A DNA stretch of 64,000 bases from positions 1,519,001 through 1,583,000 of the forward strand of contig NZ_JAOSLC020000003.1 in the NCBI RefSeq assembly GCF_026191475.2, read 5' to 3'. The stretch's first letter is position 1. Each line of letters opens with the position of its first letter. The translations under genes were made by a program, and so were the position numbers. This stretch comes from Polaribacter ponticola (lineage in GTDB: Bacteria; Bacteroidota; Bacteroidia; Flavobacteriales; Flavobacteriaceae). Shown in pieces: positions 17,402-28,704 of the stretch. The notes under the pieces were generated by a model. It saw nothing but the letters and a program-made list of their open reading frames with translations. It ran no database searches and was not told the origin of the DNA.

Positions 17402-19257
17402 GTGAACTATTTATCTGTAGAAAATATTTCTAAATCTTATGGAGAACGTATCTTATTTGAAGATATCTCTTTTGGAATTAATAAAGATCAAAAAGTTGCT
17501 TTTGTAGCTAAAAACGGAAGTGGAAAAACTTCTATTTTAAATATTATAGCTGGTTTAGATGTTCCAGATTCTGGGCAAGTGGTAAGTAGAAAAGGAATTT
17601 CTATTGCTTATTTAGCTCAAAAGGATGACATAAATCCCGATTTAACCATTGAAGAAACCATTTTTGCTACAGATAATAAAATTCTTTCTATTGTTAATCA
17701 GTATGAAAAAGCATTATTAAACTTAGATGATACAGATGCATACCAAGCTGCTTTTGAACAAATGGAGCAATATAATGCTTGGGATTTTGAAACACAATAC
17801 AGACAAATTTTATCTAAATTAAAATTAGATGATTTATCGTTAAAAGTTGGCGCACTTTCTGGAGGTCAAAGAAAAAGACTTTCTTTGGCAATCGTTTTAA
17901 TTAATAAACCCGATTTATTAATTTTAGATGAACCAACAAATCATTTAGATTTAGAAATGATAGAATGGTTAGAATCGTTTTTTGCAAAAGAGAAAATAAC
18001 ATTATTTATGGTTACTCATGATCGTTATTTTTTAGAACGTGTTTGTAACGAAATCTTAGAGTTAGATGAAGGCAAGATTTATAAATACAAGGGTAATTAC
18101 TCTTATTACCTACAAAATAAAGAAGAACGATTAGCACTAGAAGCTACTAATTTAGGTAAAGCGAAAAGTTTATTTAAAAAAGAATTAGAGTGGATGCGTA
18201 AGCAACCAAAAGCTAGAACTACAAAATCGAAATCTAGAACAGATGATTTTTATCAAATTAAAGAGAAAGCACATCAACGTAGAAAAGACCATCAAGTCCA
18301 ATTAGAAATAAATATGGAACGTTTAGGGAGTAAAATTCTTGAGCTTCATAAAGTATATAAATCTTTTGGAGATAAAAAGATTTTAGATGGTTTCGATTAC
18401 GTTTTTAAACGTGGAGAACGCGTTGGTATTATTGGTAAAAACGGTACAGGTAAATCGTCTTTTTTAAATATTATTACAGAAACAGCTCCGTTAGATAGCG
18501 GAAAAGTTGTTTTAGGTGAAACTGTAAAGTATGGTTATTACACACAAGTGGGTATAAATGTAAAAGAAGGACAAAAAGTAATAGAAGTTGTTAAAGAATT
18601 TGGAGAATTTATACCCTTATCTAAAGGACGAAAAATATCTGCTTCTCAACTTTTAGAACGTTTTTTGTTTGATAAAAAGAAACAATACGATTTTGTAGAA
18701 AAACTGTCTGGAGGAGAACAAAAGCGTCTGTATTTATGTGCTGTTTTAATACAAAATCCTAATTTCTTAATTCTTGATGAACCTACAAACGATTTAGATG
18801 TTGTAACTCTAAATGTACTAGAAAACTTTTTGCTAGATTATCCTGGAAACTTGTTAGTAGTTTCTCACGATAGATATTTTATGGATAAAATTGTAGATGC
18901 TCTTTTTGTTTTTAGAGGAGAAGGTGTTGTAGAAAACTTTCCTGGAAATTATTCAGATTTTAGAGCTTATGAAGCTTCTGCTCCTAAAGAAGCAAAACAA
19001 GAAAAAGTTATTGAAAAGGTTGAGAAAAAAACACTAAAAATGCTTTAAATTTTAACGAAAAAAGAGAGTTTGGTACTTTAGAGGCAGATATAGAAAGGCT
19101 ACAAAGAAGAAAACTTGCTATTGAAACACAATTTTTAAATGTTGAAATTGCATCTGAAGATATTGCTAAAAAATCTGAAGAGCTGCAAGAAACAATAAAA
19201 AATCTAGAGCAAAAAGAAGAGCGTTGGCTCGAACTTTCTATGAAGTTAGAAGATTAA
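17402..19257 (+). CDS. ABC-F family ATPase, Uup-like (frame break near 3' end)
   Basis: This is a soluble protein with two ABC ATPase domains: Walker A KNGSGKTS and KNGTGKSS, signatures LSGGQRKRL and LSGGEQKRL, and Walker B LLILDEPTNHLD and FLILDEPTNDLD, with the P-site-type linker between them. ABC-F proteins act on ribosomes to relieve stalls or drug binding; Uup-like members also affect DNA. The start chosen is GTG at 17402 (VNYLSVENISKSYG), since the preceding in-frame codons cover the terminator hairpin. The run of five A at 19036-19040 is one short. Adding one base extends the protein through a coiled-coil C-terminal domain to a stop at 19257 (about 618 residues), typical of Uup. Confidence 0.9.
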
Positions 19258-19973
19258 TTAACTCTAATAATATTTTCATCTTTTAATAACATTTCGTTAT
19301 TAAAACGCAGTAAAATTTGTGCAACTGCAATTGTATCTTTTTCACAATAAGTTACAATTCTTTGTAAATCTTTTTCTTTATAATAAACACTAGCAACTTC
19401 ACTACCATCTATATCATCTTTTGGTGATGGAATGCCTAAGATATTTGTTAATAGTTTTAAAGAAGTATAATGTTTAAAATCGCCAAATTTCCACATTTCT
19501 AAAGTATCTAAATGCGGAACTTCCCAAGGTTTTTTACCAAATAAATTTAGCTTTTTTGGCAATTCTATTTGATGTACAATCATTCTTCTTGCAATAAAAG
19601 GAAAATCGAATTCTTTTCCGTTATGAGCACATAATACATTTGCTTTTCTTGCAAAATGCTTATCTAATAAATTTTTAAATTCAGTGAGTAATTTATGCTC
19701 ATCATCACCAAAGAAAGAAGTAAGTCTTAATTGTTTTTTAGAATCTTCTAAAACAAAATACCCAACAGAAATACATATTATTTTACCAAATTCTGCCCAA
19801 ATACCAGCTCGTTCATAAAACTCTTTAGCTGTAAATTCTTCTTTTCTTTGATAGTGTGTTTTTTGCTCAAAAAGATCTTGAGTTGTTTTAGAAAGCGATT
19901 CCCAATTTTCTTCTTGCGGTACTGTTTCAATATCTAAAAACAAGATATTGTTTAATTTATAGGTAAGATTCAT
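19254..19973 (-). CDS. DnaQ-like 3'-5' exonuclease
   Basis: The 239-residue protein has the DEDDy exonuclease motifs: DIETVP near residue 15 (motif I), CAHNGKEFDFPFI near 115 (motif II) and YCEKDTIAVAQI near 213 (motif III, YxxxD). It belongs to the predicted PolB-like 3'-5' exonuclease group that stands alone without a polymerase. It should degrade DNA or RNA 3' ends with two metal ions. Its stop overlaps the end of the ABC-F gene on the other strand by four bases. It is divergent from nothing close and has no evident operon partner. The physiological substrate is unknown. Confidence 0.85.
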   Translation of the reverse strand: MNLTYKLNNILFLDIETVPQEENWESLSKTTQDLFEQKTHYQRKEEFTAKEFYERAGIWAEFGKIICISVGYFVLEDSKKQLRLTSFFGDDEHKLLTEFKNLLDKHFARKANVLCAHNGKEFDFPFIARRMIVHQIELPKKLNLFGKKPWEVPHLDTLEMWKFGDFKHYTSLKLLTNILGIPSPKDDIDGSEVASVYYKEKDLQRIVTYCEKDTIAVAQILLRFNNEMLLKDENIIRVN

Positions 19974-20016
19974 AGTCTTAATTTTTCTTTTTCAGTTGAA
20001 AGATACTGAAAATAAA

Positions 20017-20043
20017 AAAGCTCCGAAATTAATTCGGAGCTTT
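20017..20043 (-). terminator. Intrinsic terminator of the lamin-tail protein gene
   Basis: AAAGCTCCGAA and TTCGGAGCTTT form an 11-base perfect stem with a five-base loop. On the minus strand it is followed by a run of six T, and it lies 21 bases after the stop of the secreted protein gene. Confidence 0.8.
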
Positions 20044-20063
20044 AAATATTTAAAAAAAGAAAA

Positions 20064-22117
20064 TTATCTAATTACCAATTTCTTAGTAGCAGTTTTTCCG
20101 TTTTCAGTTACTTTTAAAATATAAATTCCTGCAGAAACTGCAGAAACATCAATTGTAGACTTTACACCATTAAAACTAGATGAAAGTACTTTTTTACCGA
20201 TAACGTTAAAAATTACTACTTCTTTTTTATCAGAATTAGAACTCGTAATTGTAAATCTGTTATTTGTTACAGGGTTTGGATATGTTGCAAAACCTTCAAT
20301 TGAGTTTTTAGCAATGCTTAAAACAAAACTATTAGCTGCACCAGGTGTTCCTAAATCTCCACCAGAAGTAATTTCTTCTGTTGCTTCTGCCCAATTCTCA
20401 CCAGAATCATTATCTGTTGTAGAATATTTATTTGTTGCTAACTCCATACTTTTACCATTAGGATCTGGAAAAGTAGCTCCATTATCCCAAGAAATAGAAT
20501 CTACAATTGTAGAGCCACAGTCTAAAGCAATAGAGTCCGAACTATTTCCTAAGAAAAAATTAGATCCGTATTGGTAATCTACAGCTACTCCTCCATTTGC
20601 ACCAGAATCAGAGTTTATACCTAACACAGCATAACCATTTGCAGGTACAATTAAACTACTTGCTATTACATGGTCTTTAGACGAAGTAGTTAAAGACTTA
20701 ATCATCCAACCTTGCATATCAATTGCTGCTGCTGTTGTATTATAAACTTCAAAATACTCACCAGAATCATCATTTACAGACTTTGGATTTTGCATAACTT
20801 CAGTAACAATTATTGCTCCTACTGCAGGACAAGTTGGCGCAGGCACACAAGTTGGACTATTAAAAGTTCTAGATAAGTTACAAGAACTACTTGCATCTCC
20901 AACAATAGTTATATCGGCTGTTGAACCTTCTGAAATTCCTGAAAAAGTAATTGTCCCAGAAGCTGAAGTACTAGGATCATCACCTCCAACTGTTACACCA
21001 GATGGCGCAGTTATTGTATATACAGCACCTGCGCCTCCTGTATAGGTTATTGAACCTGTATAGGTATCAGTACCGTTTGTTAATGCATCACAAGTAGTAG
21101 TCATTTCATCTAAAACTAAATCACAAGGTAATTTAACAGAAAAAGTAACTGTTGCTTCTACTTTAGGTGATAATGATGCTCCTGAATTATCTACTAACTC
21201 AGCAGTTACAACATAAGTTACTCCAGGATTAATACTTTCTATCAATGAACTGTTAGAAAAAATATTTTGGGTACCGTCTGCAACACCATCTTTCATTAAT
21301 GAACCTACAATATAACCATCACCTGCTCCATCAGTAGTTTCAGTATCGCCAACTTCACCAGAAAGAGTAAAGTTTGTAACTGAAAAATTGATAGGTATAC
21401 TTGTTACTGTTGATTCAAATTCTTGGTTATTTGACGGAGAAGTGATTACTAAATTTGGAGTGCTAACAAAACCATCAACAACTCTAATATTATCTACTGC
21501 AATATCTTCATCACCTGCGCCTAAACCTACAAAAACTAATCTAACATCAACTAAATTTCCAGTACTTAAACCTACAGTAAACTCAGTAAAGACATCGCTT
21601 AAAGCATCACCATCTCCTATTCCATCTAAATCTGTATCTTGTAAAGGAGCAGATACATTAAATCCAGAAGTTGCAGATGTTGCAAATTGTAAAACCTTTG
21701 TAAAAGTACCAGAATTATCATAATCTACTTCTATATAAAATAAATCTCCACCGTCCCAATCAAATTTTCCATCTGAAGGTTGGTCTTCTGCTAATAATAA
21801 AGCAAGCGTAAGATTGGTTTTAGAAGATATGTCTATATCATCAAATGTAAGCGTTTGTGTTGCCATTGTACAAGGCGAACCATCTGTATCCATTGCTGCA
21901 AAGAAGTAGTCTCCATCTGCTCCAGAAACTTCATAAGAAGATGTTATATCTGTACCATTAGTTCTTGTAAAGAAATCTCCGCTATTATCGTTACAATCTT
22001 CAGATGTTGTTCCAGAATTTCCAGTTTCAAAAGATTCTTGAAATACTGTTGTTTGCCCAAAACCTAAAAAGGCAAAACAAATGGTTAAAAATAAAGTTAA
22101 AATGTAATTTTTTTCAT
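20064..22117 (-). CDS. Secreted lamin-tail-domain protein with T9SS type A sorting signal (frame break after start)
   Basis: The repaired protein has about 684 residues. Its start is the ATG at 22117, MKKNYILTLFLTICFAFLGFGQ, a signal peptide, reached after adding one base to the seven-T run at 22108-22114. Following regions are an Asp-rich beta domain (about 25-180), Ig-like or PKD-like repeats (about 190-390), a lamin-tail domain (about 395-520, IIVTEVMQNPKSVNDDSGEYFEVYN) and a C-terminal T9SS type A sorting domain (about 605-684, YPNPVTNNRFTI ... SAGIYILKVTENGKTATKKLVIR). It is therefore expected on the cell surface or in the medium. Lamin-tail domains often accompany nucleases or adhesins, but no catalytic domain is visible. 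It stands alone, with a clear terminator. Confidence 0.85.
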
Positions 22118-22277
22118 ACTTGATTTGAATTAAAAGTTGAACGTAAATATAAGAAATATAAATTTTATTAAAGAAAGTACATATTAATTAAACATTAACT
22201 AAATAAACCTCAAAGGAAGTCTTTAATGTTACCAAAAAGTAAAGGATTACATACTAGATTAAATGATTGTTAAGAAC

Positions 22278-22309
22278 TTGTTCTGTTTTAAGATTTATCT
22301 GTATTTTTG
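22278..22309 (+). promoter_or_regulatory. Promoter of the two-component system
   Basis: TTG at 22278-22280 and TATTTTTG at 22302-22309 match the Bacteroidota -33 and -7 elements with a 21-base spacer. The ATG of the response regulator is 21 bases downstream. Confidence 0.6.
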
Positions 22310-22330
22310 ATTCTTATCATATAAAAAATT

Positions 22331-23029
22331 ATGAATAAAAAAGATATTAAGATTTTATTGGTTGATGACGAACCGGATATTTTAGAGATTGTTGGATACA
22401 ATTTAAAAAACGAAGGCTACCAAATTTTTACTGCAGAGAACGGACAAGAAGCTATAAAATCGGCTAAAAAAAATACTCCACACTTAATTTTACTTGATAT
22501 TATGATGCCAGAAATGGATGGTATTGAAGCTTGTGAAAAAATAAGAAAAATTAAATCTTTAGAAAACGTAATAATATCGTTTTTAACTGCAAGAGGAGAA
22601 GACTACTCTCAAGTTGCAGGTTTTGAAGCTGGAGCAGACGATTACATTACTAAACCAATTAAACCAAAAGTTTTAGTAAGTAAAGTAAAATCTTTATTAA
22701 GAAGATTAAAAACTGAAGAAGAAAGCGGAGAATCTCTTAAAATAGGTGATATTATAATTGATAGGGATGAATATGTAGTTTATAAAGCAGGAAAAAAGAT
22801 TTCTCTACCTAGAAAAGAATTTGAACTGTTTTCTTTATTAACCTCTAAACCAGAAAAAGTATTTAAAAGAGAAGTAATTCTAGATACTGTTTGGGGAAAT
22901 GAAGTTGTAGTTGGCGGTAGAACCATTGATGTACATATTAGAAAACTTAGAGAAAAAATTGGTGATGACCATTTTAAAACAGTAAAAGGAGTTGGTTATA
23001 AATTTGTTTTAGAAGATTCTGATAAATAA
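22331..23029 (+). CDS. OmpR/PhoB-family response regulator
   Basis: The 232-residue protein has a receiver domain (about 1-122) with the acidic pocket DDEPD, the phosphoacceptor Asp in LILLDIMMPEMDG, and the conserved Lys in DDYITKPIKP. A C-terminal winged-helix DNA-binding domain follows (about 132-228, ending GGRTIDVHIRKLREKIG and VKGVGYKF). It is a cytosolic transcription factor controlled by phosphorylation. It lies seven bases before a histidine kinase gene and the pair resembles PhoB/PhoR of Bacteroidota by domain layout, so phosphate control is possible but not shown. No phosphate transport genes are nearby. Confidence 0.93.
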   Translation: MNKKDIKILLVDDEPDILEIVGYNLKNEGYQIFTAENGQEAIKSAKKNTPHLILLDIMMPEMDGIEACEKIRKIKSLENVIISFLTARGEDYSQVAGFEAGADDYITKPIKPKVLVSKVKSLLRRLKTEEESGESLKIGDIIIDRDEYVVYKAGKKISLPRKEFELFSLLTSKPEKVFKREVILDTVWGNEVVVGGRTIDVHIRKLREKIGDDHFKTVKGVGYKFVLEDSDK

Positions 23030-23035
23030 TTAAGA

Positions 23036-24075
23036 TTGAAACTAAAAAAAACATATTCTTACGCGCTATGGTCTGCAGTATATTTAACAATAGTATCTGT
23101 TGGTATTGCTGCTATATCATATTTTATCTTAAGTGAGCATTTAGGATATAGCATTATTATTATTTCTATAATAGCGCTATTTTTAACTTCTTTTTTATTA
23201 TTCAATACAGAGCAGAACATTTTATATATAGAAGGCTAAAAAAAATATATGAAGAAGTTTCAATCTTAGATGTTAATGATCTTAAAAAAGAAACAACTAC
23301 AACAGATATAGATAAGCTTTCTAAAAGAATGCAAAGATATGTTGAAGGTAAAAGACTCGAAATAAAAAGCTTAACAGAAAGAGATTCTTTTAGAAGAGAT
23401 TTTTTAGGCAATGTAGCTCATGAACTGAAAACACCTCTTTTTACAGTACAAGGCTATATTTTAACTTTATTAGAAGGTGCAGTAAATGATAAGCAAATAC
23501 GAATGAAATACCTAGACAGAGCTAATAAAGGTGTTGAACGTTTGGTTGCTGTTATAAAAGATTTAGATATGATTGCTAAATTGGAAAATGATGGAATGAA
23601 ACTAAATGTTGATGTTTTTAATATTCTAGAGGTAATTCAAAATGTGATCGACTTATTCGAAATGAAAGCTAAAAAAAGAAACATAAAATTAAAATTCGAT
23701 AAAATTTATGAGTTTCCAGTTTTTGTTAAAGGTGATGTTGAAAAAATAGAACAAGTTATTATTAATCTAGTTGTAAACTCTATTAAATATGGTAGCCCTA
23801 ATGGCACAACTATAATTGGAGTTGAAGATTTTAATGACAAAAAATTTATACTTAAAGTTATAGATAACGGAGAAGGTATTAAGAAGGAGCATATTTCTCG
23901 TTTATTTGAACGTTTTTATAGAGTAGATCAAAGTAGATCTCGTGAACAAGGAGGATCGGGCTTAGGGCTTTCTATAGTAAAACACATAGTAGAAGCTCAT
24001 GATGAGAATATCCTTTTAAAAAGTACTTACGGTAAAGGTTCTGAGTTTTCTTTTACAATAGAAAAAGCAAGATAA
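23036..24075 (+). CDS. Sensor histidine kinase, PhoR-like (frame break at T6 run)
   Basis: The repaired protein has about 346 residues. It starts at a TTG (MKLKKTYSYALW) with two transmembrane helices (about 10-30 and 38-58) and almost no periplasmic loop, then a linker, a HisKA domain (FLGNVAHELKTPLF, with the phosphorylated His) and a HATPase domain with N box (IINLVVNSIKYG), G1 (VIDNGEGI) and G2 (GGSGLGLSIVKHIVEAH). The frame breaks in six T at 23191-23196. One extra T joins the helix to FIIQYRAEHFIYRRLKKIYEEV, the normal continuation. Lack of a sensor domain suggests it senses membrane state or a partner protein. It is co-transcribed with the response regulator. Confidence 0.88.
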
Positions 24076-24084
24076 TTTTTAAAC

Positions 24085-25359
24085 TTACACTAAATCGAAG
24101 CCAATATCTTTTCTATAATTTATTTTTTCAAATTTAATTTTACCGATACTTCTATAACTTTTAGCTAAAGCCTCTTCGATAGTATCTCCAAAAGAAGTCA
24201 CAGCCATAACTCTACCTCCATTGGTTACAACTTTATTGTCTTTAATTGTTGTACCTGCATGATATACAATAGATTCATCTATTGTATCAAAACCAGTAAT
24301 TTCTTTATTCTTTTCATATGCTTCTGGATAACCGCCAGAAACTAACATAACTGTTGTTGCAGTTTTATTTGTAACAGAGAACGATTTTTCATTTAAAGTT
24401 TGATTTCCAACTCCCTCAAACAAATCAAATAAATCTGATTCAATTCTTGGTAATACAACTTCAGTCTCAGGATCTCCCATTCGTACATTGTACTCAACAA
24501 CAGAAGGGTTTCCGTTATCATTCATCAATCCAATAAAAATAAAACCTCTATAATCAATACCGTCTTTCTGTAAACCAGCAATTGTAGGCTTTACAACCAA
24601 TTCTTCTACTTTATCTAAAAATGCTTTATCTGCAAATGGTACAGGAGATATTGCTCCCATTCCACCAGTATTTAGACCTTTATCTCCTTCACCAATTCTT
24701 TTGTAATCTTTTGCGGATGGTAAAATTTTATAATTTATACCGTCTGTTAATACAAAAACTGACAATTCTATTCCTTTTAAAAATTCTTCTATAACAACGG
24801 TAGAAGATGCTTCTCCAAATTTTTGATTAGATACCATTTCTTCTAACTCAATTTTAGCTTCTTCTAATGAGTCTAAAATCAACACCCCTTTACCTGCTGC
24901 TAAACCATCTGCTTTTAATACAAAAGGCGGCTCTAATGTTTCTAAAAAGGCAAAACCATCTGTTAAATTATCTTTTGTAAATGATTTATATTTTGCAGTA
25001 GGTACGCCATGTTTTTGCATAAATTGTTTAGAAAAATCTTTACTACCTTCTAATAATGCTCCGTCTTTTTTAGGTCCAATTACAGGAATATGCTTTAAAT
25101 CTTTATCAGCTAAAAAGAAATCGTGCACACCTTCTACCAAAGGTGCTTCTGGTCCTACAACAACCATTTTAATCTCGCTTTCTAAAACTAATTTTTTTAC
25201 AGCTTTAAAATCAGTAGGATTTATATTAACATTTGTTCCTATTTTGTCTGTACCAGCATTTCCTGGAGCTACAAAAAGGTGGTTAATTTTATTACTTTCA
25301 GATAATTTTAAAGCAAAAGCGTGTTCTCTACCTCCAGAACCTAAAATAAGTACATTCAT
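24085..25359 (-). CDS. purD: Phosphoribosylamine-glycine ligase PurD
   Basis: This 424-residue ATP-grasp enzyme makes glycinamide ribonucleotide from phosphoribosylamine, glycine and ATP in purine synthesis. The N-terminal signature MNVLILGSGGREHAFALKL, the ATP-grasp region (FVLKADGLAAGKGVLI, VVIEEFLKGIELSVFVL) and the family pattern RMGDPETEVVLPRI are present and complete. The start is placed at the ATG 25359 (MNVLIL), because the ten preceding in-frame residues have no homologous character. It lies downstream of the polysaccharide cluster on the same strand but 56 bases after its last gene, so it may share read-through transcription only. Confidence 0.95.
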   Translation of the reverse strand: MNVLILGSGGREHAFALKLSESNKINHLFVAPGNAGTDKIGTNVNINPTDFKAVKKLVLESEIKMVVVGPEAPLVEGVHDFFLADKDLKHIPVIGPKKDGALLEGSKDFSKQFMQKHGVPTAKYKSFTKDNLTDGFAFLETLEPPFVLKADGLAAGKGVLILDSLEEAKIELEEMVSNQKFGEASSTVVIEEFLKGIELSVFVLTDGINYKILPSAKDYKRIGEGDKGLNTGGMGAISPVPFADKAFLDKVEELVVKPTIAGLQKDGIDYRGFIFIGLMNDNGNPSVVEYNVRMGDPETEVVLPRIESDLFDLFEGVGNQTLNEKSFSVTNKTATTVMLVSGGYPEAYEKNKEITGFDTIDESIVYHAGTTIKDNKVVTNGGRVMAVTSFGDTIEEALAKSYRSIGKIKFEKINYRKDIGFDLV

Positions 25360-25414
25360 GTTTATTGTGTTGTGTTGTTGTAGCTGCAAATATATTTTTA
25401 AAAAATGTAAGAAA

Positions 25415-26150
25415 CTAGAAACCCCACTTTAAAAAATATTTAATTGCAGATGAAAGGTGATAAAAAAATAATTTTATACTTTTTGAGGATCCTTTTTGAT
25501 GCTGATGTGTAATTTCTACTTCAGGAAAGTAAAGTATTTTTTTATTTGTTACTTCTATTTTTCTACAAATATCTGCATCTTCCATATATAAGAAATAGCG
25601 TTCATCAAAACCTTTTATGTCTTTAAAATCTTTAGTTTTAAAAAGCATAAAACAGCCATGAATAAAATTAGGACAAAAGGATTTAGTTAAATCTTGATCT
25701 CTGTATTCATTGGTTATCGTCATATTTTTAGAAATCTTTAATTTTCTATTAATTAAATCTAAAAAAGTTGGATGTTTTCTGCAGATAAACTGTAAATCTC
25801 CATTAGGATATAATACTTTTGGGGTAATAAAAGAAACGTTCTCCTCACCTCTTAGTTTGTTTATTAAATTTGGTATAACATCACCTAAAAAGACAACATC
25901 AGGATTTAATATTAAGTGAAAATCAGAATCTAACCTTTCTAAAACTAAATTATGACCTCTACCAAACCCTAGATTATCATTTACAAAAATGTATTCAATT
26001 TCTTTATCTTTAAAAAGATTTTCTAGTTTATTAGTTGGTGAATTATCAATTAGAAATATTTTTTTTAATAGATAACTTTAAAAATGAATCAACGGTTTTT
26101 TTAAGTGTATCATACCTTTCATTATACAAAACTATCGAAGCAGTAATCAT
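25415..26150 (-). CDS. Family 2 glycosyltransferase, rhamnosyltransferase-like (frame break at T8 run)
   Basis: The repaired protein has about 244 residues. It begins MITASIVLYNERYDTLKKTV, the usual start of a GT-A fold family 2 transferase, has the DxD-like HLILNPDVVF and ends with the acceptor-side motif GFDERYFLYMEDADICRKI, which is typical of WbbL-like rhamnosyltransferases. It transfers a sugar from an NDP-sugar to the lipid-linked glycan at the cytosolic membrane face. One base too many in the T run at 26059-26066 breaks the frame; removing it gives KKIFLIDNSPTNK. It is the last gene of the polysaccharide cluster. The donor sugar is unknown; the lack of rfbD in the window leaves rhamnose unproven. 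Confidence 0.82.
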
Positions 26151-26152
26151 AA

Positions 26153-27508
26153 TTAGTAGGCTTTTTCTTCTCCCTGAAAAACATTCAAGACAGTTCTAAT
26201 TATAATTTTAAGATCTAACAAAAAAGACCAATTTTCTATATAAAAAATATCTAACCTGACTCTGTTTTTTATGTCTGCCTTAGTTTTAATTTCTCCTCTA
26301 TAACCACTAATTTGAGCTAAACCAGTAATCCCAGGCTTAACTATATGTCTTTTTAAATAATCATCTACGTCTTTTTGATACTCCAAAGACAAACTTTCTA
26401 GGTGAGGTCTTGGACCAACTACACTCATATCTCCAAGAAGTACATTAAAAAACTGTGGCAATTCATCCATGCTTGTCTTTCTTAAAAAAGCACCTAATTT
26501 TGTTACTCTTGTATCGTTTTTAGTAGCATGCACTTTATTAGACAAATCATTTATTTTCATAGATCTAAATTTATAACAAACAAATTCACTACCATTTATA
26601 CCCTCTCTCTCTTGTTTAAAAATTAAAGGCCCTTTAGATTCTAACTTAACCAATACCCATAGAATAGGTATTAACCAAGAAAGTAAAAAGATACAGACAA
26701 AAAGTGAGAAAAAAATATCAAAAATTCTTTTTACGTAAAAATTTTCTGCAAATTCAAAAGGGAGTTTATTTACATTTAAAACCATTAAAGTATCGTCGTA
26801 AAATTCTACACTCTGGTTTTTACTATATAACTCATTTGAATTAGGAATTAATTTTAAGAAAATATTTTTTTCTATTGCAAATTTATTTATTTCCTTGATC
26901 TGATTTGCTGTTAATTGTGTTAATGAACAATAAATTTCATCAACATTATTTAGAGAAACAAATTCAAACACACTTTCTATATTACCCAAATAATCCTTAT
27001 TCTTATAAATTTTATTAGAAAAGAAACCCAAATACTTATACCCTAAGTTAGATTTGCTTTTAAATAATTTAATAATATTTTTAGAAGAGTCATCAAAACC
27101 AACAACAATCGTTGTTCTAAAGTTTTTACCAAAAGATCTATATTTTTTTAATAGAAAAAACCACAGGAACTTAAAAAAAGTAATACTTAAAAAAATAGAA
27201 CTTAAAATTAGAAACTGATTGTTAACAATATCTCCTTCTCTAAATATGCCGAAATAAGCAAAATAACCTAAAATAAAAATTAAAAATTGTTTTGCTAAAA
27301 GAGTATATAACCTTAATGTTCTAGTATATCTATACACTTTATAAAACCCTAAAAAATAGGAAGTAATTAACCAAAAAAATGAGATATAAGATAAAAAATA
27401 AAAGTTTAGATATTCTTTATCATATATGAAGTAAACTATTGCGTTAATTAAAAATATATCGATTATTAATTGCAATGGTCTTATTAAATAAGAGTATCTT
27501 TTTTTCAA
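26153..27508 (-). CDS. Polyprenyl-phosphate sugar phosphotransferase (WcaJ/WbaP type)
   Basis: The 451-residue protein has four N-terminal transmembrane helices (about 12-110), a Rossmann-like CoA-binding-type domain (about 125-250, TTIVVGFDDSSKNIIKLF), a fifth membrane helix (about 268-290) and the bacterial sugar-transferase domain (about 265-451, KRIFDIFFS, FKQEREGINGSEFVCYKFRSM, TSMDELPQFFNVLLGDMSVVGPRPHLE, KPGITGLAQISGYRGE). It starts glycan synthesis by moving a sugar 1-phosphate from a UDP-sugar to undecaprenyl phosphate, usually glucose for this architecture. It fits the cluster as the initiating enzyme. Two bases separate it from the GT2 gene, so translation is closely coupled. Confidence 0.92.
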   Translation of the reverse strand: MKKRYSYLIRPLQLIIDIFLINAIVYFIYDKEYLNFYFLSYISFFWLITSYFLGFYKVYRYTRTLRLYTLLAKQFLIFILGYFAYFGIFREGDIVNNQFLILSSIFLSITFFKFLWFFLLKKYRSFGKNFRTTIVVGFDDSSKNIIKLFKSKSNLGYKYLGFFSNKIYKNKDYLGNIESVFEFVSLNNVDEIYCSLTQLTANQIKEINKFAIEKNIFLKLIPNSNELYSKNQSVEFYDDTLMVLNVNKLPFEFAENFYVKRIFDIFFSLFVCIFLLSWLIPILWVLVKLESKGPLIFKQEREGINGSEFVCYKFRSMKINDLSNKVHATKNDTRVTKLGAFLRKTSMDELPQFFNVLLGDMSVVGPRPHLESLSLEYQKDVDDYLKRHIVKPGITGLAQISGYRGEIKTKADIKNRVRLDIFYIENWSFLLDLKIIIRTVLNVFQGEEKAY

Positions 27509-27540
27509 GTTTGGTGGTTTATTAAAACAAATATATTGTT

Positions 27541-28704
27541 TTAACGTAAAACTTTCTCTATCATTTTATCAATTGTAAAAAACTTTTTTGCAATAACTTT
27601 TTGATGCTTAAAATCAATCGATTTTTCTAAAAGAGCTTTCAAGGCTCTAATTAACTCATCTGTTTCCCATGTTGTAACTACATGGTGTAAATTATTGTTA
27701 TTAAATAGTTTTTGAAGTTCGCTATTTAAATCTGTAATTAAAAATATTTTACAATTAGAAGCTAATAAATTAGGCAACTTAGAAGGCAATGATCCTTTAG
27801 AAGTTCCTTCTTTTTGTGGTACTATTTGAATATCACTTTTTTGATATAATTCTTCTAAATTTTCTTTTTTAACTAAATCGTGAAAACGAATATTAACGTT
27901 CTTGTTTAATTCTACTAGTTTATTAAACTCTTCTCCCTTAGAAAAAACATGAAACATAACGTTCTCTATTTCTAAAGAAGCTTCTTGAAAGAAATTTAAT
28001 AATTTTTCTGGGCTTTGCTTTTCTCCTAAAGCACCTGAATACACAACATGTTTTTTATTTTTATCAAAAATGTGGCCTAAATCATTTGTAATATTACCCT
28101 TTACGGTTATAAACGGATATTGAACTTCCAATTTATTTTCCGCTAACCCGTATAACTCTTTCGCCTGATCTTTCATTTCTTTAGAAAGAAAAATTAATCT
28201 ATTACAGCTGTTATAACATTTTTCTTCAATTTCATGAATAAAATAACGAACTACTTTATTCACAATGCCCTTTTTACCAATAGAATATACCTCTTGTAAA
28301 TCGTGTACCATACCAACTTTTTTAAGATTACGATTTAAGAATGGTAAAATTGATAAGAAGGCAAAACTTGGTGGAAAAATAGGCATTATAATATCCTTAT
28401 TCTTTTGGTGCTTTCTAATTTTGCTTAGAATAAAAAAAACAAAACTAAGTTCTAAAACTAGTCTTCTAACAATCGTTTTTTTGAAAAAAATAAATACTTT
28501 CCTCCTCTAATTATTTTAATTCCATTTAATTGCTCCTTGCTTTCTTTTATTTTCCATTCAGGATAAAAAGGATGATAACATAACATCGTTACATTATGTC
28601 CGTTATTTTTTAAAGCTAGAGCAAAATCTGTATTAAACTTTCCTGTTGATATAGGTTCAGGAAAAAAAAGGAGATATTATTAATATGTTTTGTTTATGAC
28701 TCAC
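27541..28704 (-). CDS. Family 4 glycosyltransferase, WcaI-like (two frame breaks)
   Basis: The C-terminal 281 residues read cleanly (FPPSFAFLSILPFLNRNLKKVGMVHDLQEVYS, VVYSGALGEKQSPEKLLNF, QKEGTSKGSLPSKLPNLLAS), a GT-B fold similar to the colanic-acid transferase WcaI. The N-terminus is recovered by removing one A from the run 28662-28669 and adding one T to 28476-28482, giving NILIISPFFPEPISTGKFN and a total of about 387 residues. The start is then a GTG at 28704, overlapping the end of the WcaF-like gene by 11 bases. It adds a sugar to the growing lipid-linked repeat unit. Donor and linkage are unknown. Confidence 0.8.

Noticed and set aside
20314..21723. Plus-strand open frames opposite the lamin-tail protein gene
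   Set aside because: They are Ser/Thr/Pro-rich shadows of the opposite coding strand with no promoter or family signs.
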